A stretch of 64,000 nt of DNA. Source: an uncultured bacterium. GTDB lineage: Bacteria; Cyanobacteriota; Vampirovibrionia; Gastranaerophilales; Gastranaerophilaceae. Made by a program: the position numbers and the translations under genes. Under the pieces are notes generated by a model. It was not told the DNA's origin and searched no databases. It was given only the letters and a program-made list of their open reading frames with translations. Position 1 is the first letter of the stretch. Every line of letters begins with the position of its first letter. Positions 59,969 to 64,000 of the stretch are shown here, one piece after another. The DNA is taken from the NCBI GenBank assembly GCA_902777385.1, contig CACYTP010000008.1:1-64000 (forward strand). The letters are read 5' to 3'.

Positions 59969-61486
59969 ATGAGAGTAAAAGAACAAAAAGCGATGTGGCA
60001 ATCGAACTCAATGGGTGCCTTCGACGGTATAAAATTAAAGTTCAACAATTTTATAATTGACCAAACTATTAACTATTTAGGAACGAATTTTAGCAAACAA
60101 AAACTTGTTAATCTTGCGAAAATATTTGAAAAAATTGCAGGGTCTAAAGGTGGTATAAATCACGCAAGAAGAATGCAATGGCTATTTTCATCAGAACATC
60201 CTCACCTTTACTGGTGGAAAAAGATTTTAACCGAATTACATCCTAATTGCAGAAATAAATGGATAAAAAATTTCTTTGTTAATGGCTACTATGGAGATAA
60301 CTTAAGAAAACGCTCAGAATTTAATGCTAAAAACGGTTTCTTCCCTCCTACGGTATTATTGGCAAGTATCACTAAGAACTGCAACTTCCATTGTAAAGGA
60401 TGCTGGGCACATGAGTATGATGTTAGAGAAGATTTAACAAAAGAAAAATGGAGACAAATATTCACAGAAGCTCGTGATGAGATGGGTATTCACATATTCC
60501 CTATAGTCGGAGGAGAACCGTTCTGTCGTAAAGAATTCTTAGAACTTTGTGAAGAATTTAACGATTGTACATTTATAACATTTACAAACGGCTCTTTAAT
60601 TACAGAAAAAACTGTAAAAGAATTGCAGCGTTTAGGTAACGTTCAACCAATGTTTTCTATAAGCGGATTAAAAGAGAATACTGATGCTGTTCGTGGCGAA
60701 GGTACTTTTGATATGGTTATGGGCAAAATGGATATGCTGCGAGAAGCAGGTATCTTCTTTGGAGCTTCAGTTGTTGCAACAAGCCAAAACTGTGATGAAG
60801 TTACATCTGACGAATTTATGAAAATGTTGTCCGACAAAGGTTGCTTATGGACTTGGTTTTTCCATTATGTTCCTGTCGGGGACAGTCCGGATATCAGTAT
60901 GACACCTAATGCAGATCAAAGACGACAAATTCTAAAAGCAGTTTATAATGCCAGAAATACCCTTCCTATGATGACAGTTGATTTCTGGGGTGACGGACCT
61001 GAAATGATGGGATGTATTGCAGGAGGAAGACAATATGTTCACGTTAATCCAAAAGGTGACGTTGAACCTTGCACATTCGTTCACTTAGCTACTCATAATG
61101 TTAACAACTGTACTCTAACAGAAGCTCTTGCTTCACCATTTATGAAAGCTATCAGAGACGGTATCCCGTATGAGGACGGCAATATGCTTAGACCTTGTAT
61201 GATTGTTGACAGACCTGAGGTTTTAAGAAAATATTATGAGGAATTTAAGCCTTATGAAACGCACAAAGACGCTGCTGCATATCTGACAGATCCTAAGATT
61301 ACCTCTGAAATTGACAGATACTCTAAAGAAGTAAAAGATATTCTTGATGACGATTGGAGAAACAATTTATGGATGACAATATTCCCGCTTGAAGGTGAAT
61401 ATTATGTCGATAGAGATCATTTCTGTTCTACAGAAAAACCTGAACACTCATGTGACGGTAAATGTGCAGGATGCGGATGCCATTAA
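59969..61486 (+). CDS. radical SAM protein
   Basis: This 505-residue protein has a helical N-terminal region (1-125), the radical SAM motif at Cys138, 142 and 145 (TKNCNFHCKGCWAHEY), the SAM loop VGGEPFCRKEF, and a later half with a cysteine motif (GRQYVHVNPKGDVEPCTF). The C-terminus is very Cys-rich (SCDGKCAGCGCH) and may bind metal. It is directly followed by PAP2 and lipid-kinase genes. A role in lipid or isoprenoid modification is plausible but inferred from neighbours only. The reaction is not recognisable. Confidence 0.78.
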   Translation: MRVKEQKAMWQSNSMGAFDGIKLKFNNFIIDQTINYLGTNFSKQKLVNLAKIFEKIAGSKGGINHARRMQWLFSSEHPHLYWWKKILTELHPNCRNKWIKNFFVNGYYGDNLRKRSEFNAKNGFFPPTVLLASITKNCNFHCKGCWAHEYDVREDLTKEKWRQIFTEARDEMGIHIFPIVGGEPFCRKEFLELCEEFNDCTFITFTNGSLITEKTVKELQRLGNVQPMFSISGLKENTDAVRGEGTFDMVMGKMDMLREAGIFFGASVVATSQNCDEVTSDEFMKMLSDKGCLWTWFFHYVPVGDSPDISMTPNADQRRQILKAVYNARNTLPMMTVDFWGDGPEMMGCIAGGRQYVHVNPKGDVEPCTFVHLATHNVNNCTLTEALASPFMKAIRDGIPYEDGNMLRPCMIVDRPEVLRKYYEEFKPYETHKDAAAYLTDPKITSEIDRYSKEVKDILDDDWRNNLWMTIFPLEGEYYVDRDHFCSTEKPEHSCDGKCAGCGCH

Positions 61487-61487
61487 T

Positions 61488-62099
61488 ATGAAAAAAATAA
61501 TATTCTTTATTATATTATTCTTAATTTATACAGCTGTAATATGTTTTTGTCCTGTTGTAACGCAATGGGACAGGAACGTTATAGCGGCTGTTCAGGATTA
61601 TTTAAAAGACTTACCTGTATGGATTCCAATGCTGTTAGACTCTAAATTATATGCAACATTTATTGTTTTGCCTCTGCTAATAGGATTTGTATATTTTTTC
61701 AAAAATCTTTTACTTTGGGATATTATAATATTTTCATCTTCACCATTGATTGCATACATTATGAATAGTGTTTTAAAAATCATAGTTCAAAGACCAAGAC
61801 CGCCTATTGATTTACAAATTGCGGTTCATCCTGACAGTTTCAGTTTCGTATCAAATCATACTTTTATAACCTGCAGCTTATGGGGGTTAGTTATTTATTA
61901 TTTAATAAAATATTGTTCTAATAAATTTTTAAAATATACAGGCATCTGTTTTGGAATTCTATGGATGGCTTTTGTCGGATTTAGCAGGATTTGGATTGGG
62001 GTACATAATCCGACTGACGTGTTTGGCGGCTACTTTTTAGCGATAATTTTGTTAATGATTTATATAAAAATCATAAGAACAATCGGAGGGAAAATTTAA
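61488..62099 (+). CDS. PAP2-family membrane phosphatase
   Basis: This 203-residue protein has five to six membrane segments and the three PAP2 motifs: KIIVQRPRPP (C1), a variant SFVSNHTF in place of PSGH (C2), and SRIWIGVHNPTDVFGGY (C3 with the catalytic His). It probably removes phosphate from undecaprenyl diphosphate or phosphatidate-type lipids. The start at 61488 lies one base after the radical SAM stop; the longer frame from 61389 overlaps that gene. The stop touches the next ATG. Confidence 0.82.
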   Translation: MKKIIFFIILFLIYTAVICFCPVVTQWDRNVIAAVQDYLKDLPVWIPMLLDSKLYATFIVLPLLIGFVYFFKNLLLWDIIIFSSSPLIAYIMNSVLKIIVQRPRPPIDLQIAVHPDSFSFVSNHTFITCSLWGLVIYYLIKYCSNKFLKYTGICFGILWMAFVGFSRIWIGVHNPTDVFGGYFLAIILLMIYIKIIRTIGGKI

Positions 62100-62957
62100 A
62101 TGAATAATGTATTGGTTGTTTTCAACTATAATGCAGGACGAAAACAAGCCATCATATACAAAAAAAAACTCCATAAATTCTTATTAAAAGGTGGTTATAA
62201 CTTCAAATTTGTGTCTATTGATGAATTTATGACTAATGACTTTGAGGAATTTGACACAATTATTGCAGTAGGAGGAGACGGCACCGTTAATAAAGTTGCT
62301 CAAAGGGTTGCTTTTACTGATAAAACACTGGCAATTATTCCCAGCGGAACAGCGAATTTACTTGCCGCAAAACTTGGAATTCCTACTAATTTGAAAAAGG
62401 CACTAAAAATCATACACAATGGTAATATAAAAAGAATTGACGCATTAACAATAAATGATAAACAATGCGTTTTGAGATGCGGTCTTGGCTATGATTCAGA
62501 TATAATATGTAAAACACCTCAATCCTTAAAAAACAGATTTGGATATTTAGCTTACTTTATTGCCGGAATAATTTTTGCATTGAGGCTTACACCTAAAACT
62601 TACGAAATAACCGGTAATGGTAAAACTAAAACAATTAAGGCTACTTGTATAATCGTAAGCAATGCTAGCAACATGTATAGAAATATTATTTCATTGTCTA
62701 ATAATTCAAAAGTAAATGATGGATATTTTGATGTGTTTATTCTTAAAGCAAAAAATCCGATTACATTCTTTTACGAATTTTTACGAATAATTTTAGGAAT
62801 AAGAAGAAACAACCTGAGAGCAAAATATTTTAAAGCAAAATCATTAACGATAAAAAATTCTTGGACATCTTGTCATATAGATGGGGAAAAAACTAAACTT
62901 AAAAGTGATATTGAAATTAATATCATTCCTCAAGCAATAAAAGTATTTTCTAAATAA
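62100..62957 (+). CDS. diacylglycerol kinase-like lipid kinase (YegS/DgkB family)
   Basis: This 285-residue protein has the DAGK catalytic N-terminus with the phosphate loop VGGDGTVNKVAQR and the following PSGTANLLA, and the C-terminal beta domain with CHIDGEKTKL and DGYFDVFILKA. Family members phosphorylate diacylglycerol, phosphatidylglycerol or sphingoid bases. It begins directly at the PAP2 stop, so a kinase/phosphatase pair acts on the same lipid pool. Confidence 0.82.
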   Translation: MNNVLVVFNYNAGRKQAIIYKKKLHKFLLKGGYNFKFVSIDEFMTNDFEEFDTIIAVGGDGTVNKVAQRVAFTDKTLAIIPSGTANLLAAKLGIPTNLKKALKIIHNGNIKRIDALTINDKQCVLRCGLGYDSDIICKTPQSLKNRFGYLAYFIAGIIFALRLTPKTYEITGNGKTKTIKATCIIVSNASNMYRNIISLSNNSKVNDGYFDVFILKAKNPITFFYEFLRIILGIRRNNLRAKYFKAKSLTIKNSWTSCHIDGEKTKLKSDIEINIIPQAIKVFSK

Positions 62958-63034
62958 GTTAAAACTTTTCAAAATGATGAAATATAATTTGCTGTATAGG
63001 GATTAATTCTGTTTTTTATGATAGCATTAATGTA

Positions 63035-64000
63035 ATGCAAATAAAGAAATACTATATTATTTTAGCTATTATTATACTATTTGGAGGAGTTGTCAGATTA
63101 ATTAATTTAGACAAGTCCGGCGGACTTTGGTATGACGAAATTACAATTTATTCTATAGCTTCTCAAAATACTTTACATGATATGCTAACCATAGACACGC
63201 ATAGATTTTTATTGTTTCCGCTATATTATATAATATACCATTTTTGGTTAATTTTATTTGGAAATTCAGATTTTACGATAAGATTAATGTCCTATTTTTT
63301 CGATATTTTAAGTATTTTTTGTGCATTTTTTGCAGGTAAAGAATTGGGGAAAATCTGCAACATCGACAAATACAAAACAGGATTAATATATACAAGCTTA
63401 TACTGTATTAATTCTTTAATTATATACTATGCTCAGGAAGCTAAATTTTACTCATTATCACTACTACTTGTTAATATAATACTGCTGTTCTGGTTAAAAT
63501 ATATACAAAATCAAAACCCAAAGAATTTTTTATTACTATGCTTATCTAATTTAGCATTATCCCTTGTATATACTTCCCAAATTTTATTTATATTATTGCT
63601 ATACATAACAACTGTTATCTACTTTTTTAAATCAAAAATTAAAATTCCTATAAATCAAATTTTAATATTCCCGTCAGTATTACTACCTGTTATTATATTT
63701 TGCACAATTATTCCAAAATATTTTTCAGGGAATTTTGATGCGGTATCCGTCGATTGGTCATTTATATTATTGATTTTACAAAATTTTTTCAGCCCGATGC
63801 TAAACAGTCTTCAAAATAATATACTTAATTACCAAAATATATTTTTTACAAACATTCTTAACATCCCATTTTTAATACTTGTTATATTTCCTGTTACATA
63901 CATGCTATACTCAATATTTAAATCCCTTAAACAAAGTCCGCTGTTAAGTTATTTATTAGGATTTGGTATAAGCTATTTAATGGCACACCTGCTACTTTCA
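63035..64000 (+). CDS. GT39/ArnT-like membrane glycosyltransferase, partial (cut by window end)
   Basis: An ATG at 63035 opens a frame that runs to the window end (322 codons). The product has at least eight hydrophobic segments. The first external loop has GGLWYDEITIY, where the Asp-Glu pair is the catalytic signature of GT-C enzymes such as protein mannosyltransferases and ArnT, followed by FRLxR-like RFLLFPLYYIIY and DFTIRLMSYFFD. It would move a sugar from a polyprenyl-phosphate donor to lipid or glycan outside. No clear ribosome site precedes the start. Confidence 0.72.
   Translation, partial: MQIKKYYIILAIIILFGGVVRLINLDKSGGLWYDEITIYSIASQNTLHDMLTIDTHRFLLFPLYYIIYHFWLILFGNSDFTIRLMSYFFDILSIFCAFFAGKELGKICNIDKYKTGLIYTSLYCINSLIIYYAQEAKFYSLSLLLVNIILLFWLKYIQNQNPKNFLLLCLSNLALSLVYTSQILFILLLYITTVIYFFKSKIKIPINQILIFPSVLLPVIIFCTIIPKYFSGNFDAVSVDWSFILLILQNFFSPMLNSLQNNILNYQNIFFTNILNIPFLILVIFPVTYMLYSIFKSLKQSPLLSYLLGFGISYLMAHLLLS

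Overview
The window reads as one AT-rich chromosome segment of a Gram-negative-type, non-photosynthetic bacterium. My best placement is a gut Gastranaerophilales (Melainabacteria/Vampirovibrionia, the non-photosynthetic sister group of Cyanobacteria). The grounds are two pilin-like proteins with the near-identical FTLAEVLITLGIIGVVAAM N-terminus that I associate with this group, a cyanobacterial/plant-type glutamate-cysteine ligase, an outer-membrane style polysaccharide export gene plus a Kdo-pathway gene, and two proteins with a short N-terminal SxxFxx motif. This placement is inference; no 16S gene is present.

Layout. 1-14.7 kb is mostly housekeeping: a pseudogene scrap, tRNA-Leu(GAG), surE, a CorC/CNNM protein, a phosphoesterase, an RqcP-like S4 protein, an ArsB/NhaD permease, a pilin-like gene with a disturbed 5' end, mnmE, ispE-rsmA, a glutamate-cysteine ligase, a large repeat-bearing hypothetical, a shortened Orn/Lys/Arg-decarboxylase-like protein and a PilZ protein. 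14.7-17.5 kb holds rpsE-rpmD-rplO-secY, a fragment of the spc operon standing alone. 17.7-31.7 kb mixes glmS, small hypotheticals, SpmA/SpmB, a ZIP transporter, a solitary ABC permease, a secreted nuclease, coaX and rex; rex is preceded by a small ORF and an evident Rex operator.

31.9-36.2 kb is an accessory locus. tRNA-Arg(ACG) is followed by a 174-bp direct repeat whose second copy lies 1035 bp further on. Between the copies is a lineage-specific small gene, and right after the second copy is a 987-residue protein built from ten helix-turn-helix modules at a nearly constant 52-residue period. The putative DNA-contacting positions vary while the scaffold is conserved. This is the most unusual object in the window and looks like a modular nucleic-acid-binding array.

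36.4-39.7 kb carries two 2-hydroxyacyl-CoA-dehydratase-like Fe-S proteins around a PHP phosphoesterase, with no ATP-dependent activase nearby. 40.3-58.6 kb is an exopolysaccharide/capsule cluster: a radical SAM gene, SLBB export protein, PMM and ManC (GDP-mannose), WbaP-like initiating transferase, Gmd, a GT4, a Wzy-like polymerase, a further putative transferase, Wzx flippase, FrhB-like Fe-S protein, pyruvyltransferase, Wzz-like chain-length protein and a frameshifted kdsD. 58.7-64 kb has a second pilin-like gene, a gap with a possible structured RNA, and a membrane-lipid group (radical SAM, PAP2 phosphatase, diacylglycerol-kinase-like, GT39-like, the last cut by the window end).

Other points: the first pilin gene has a strong promoter and ribosome site placed so that expression depends on the length of a 13-base G tract, suggesting phase variation; it also carries a REPIN-like pair of inverted repeats in its leader. 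Two intrinsic terminators stand in intergenic DNA with no gene in front of them and may mark small RNAs.
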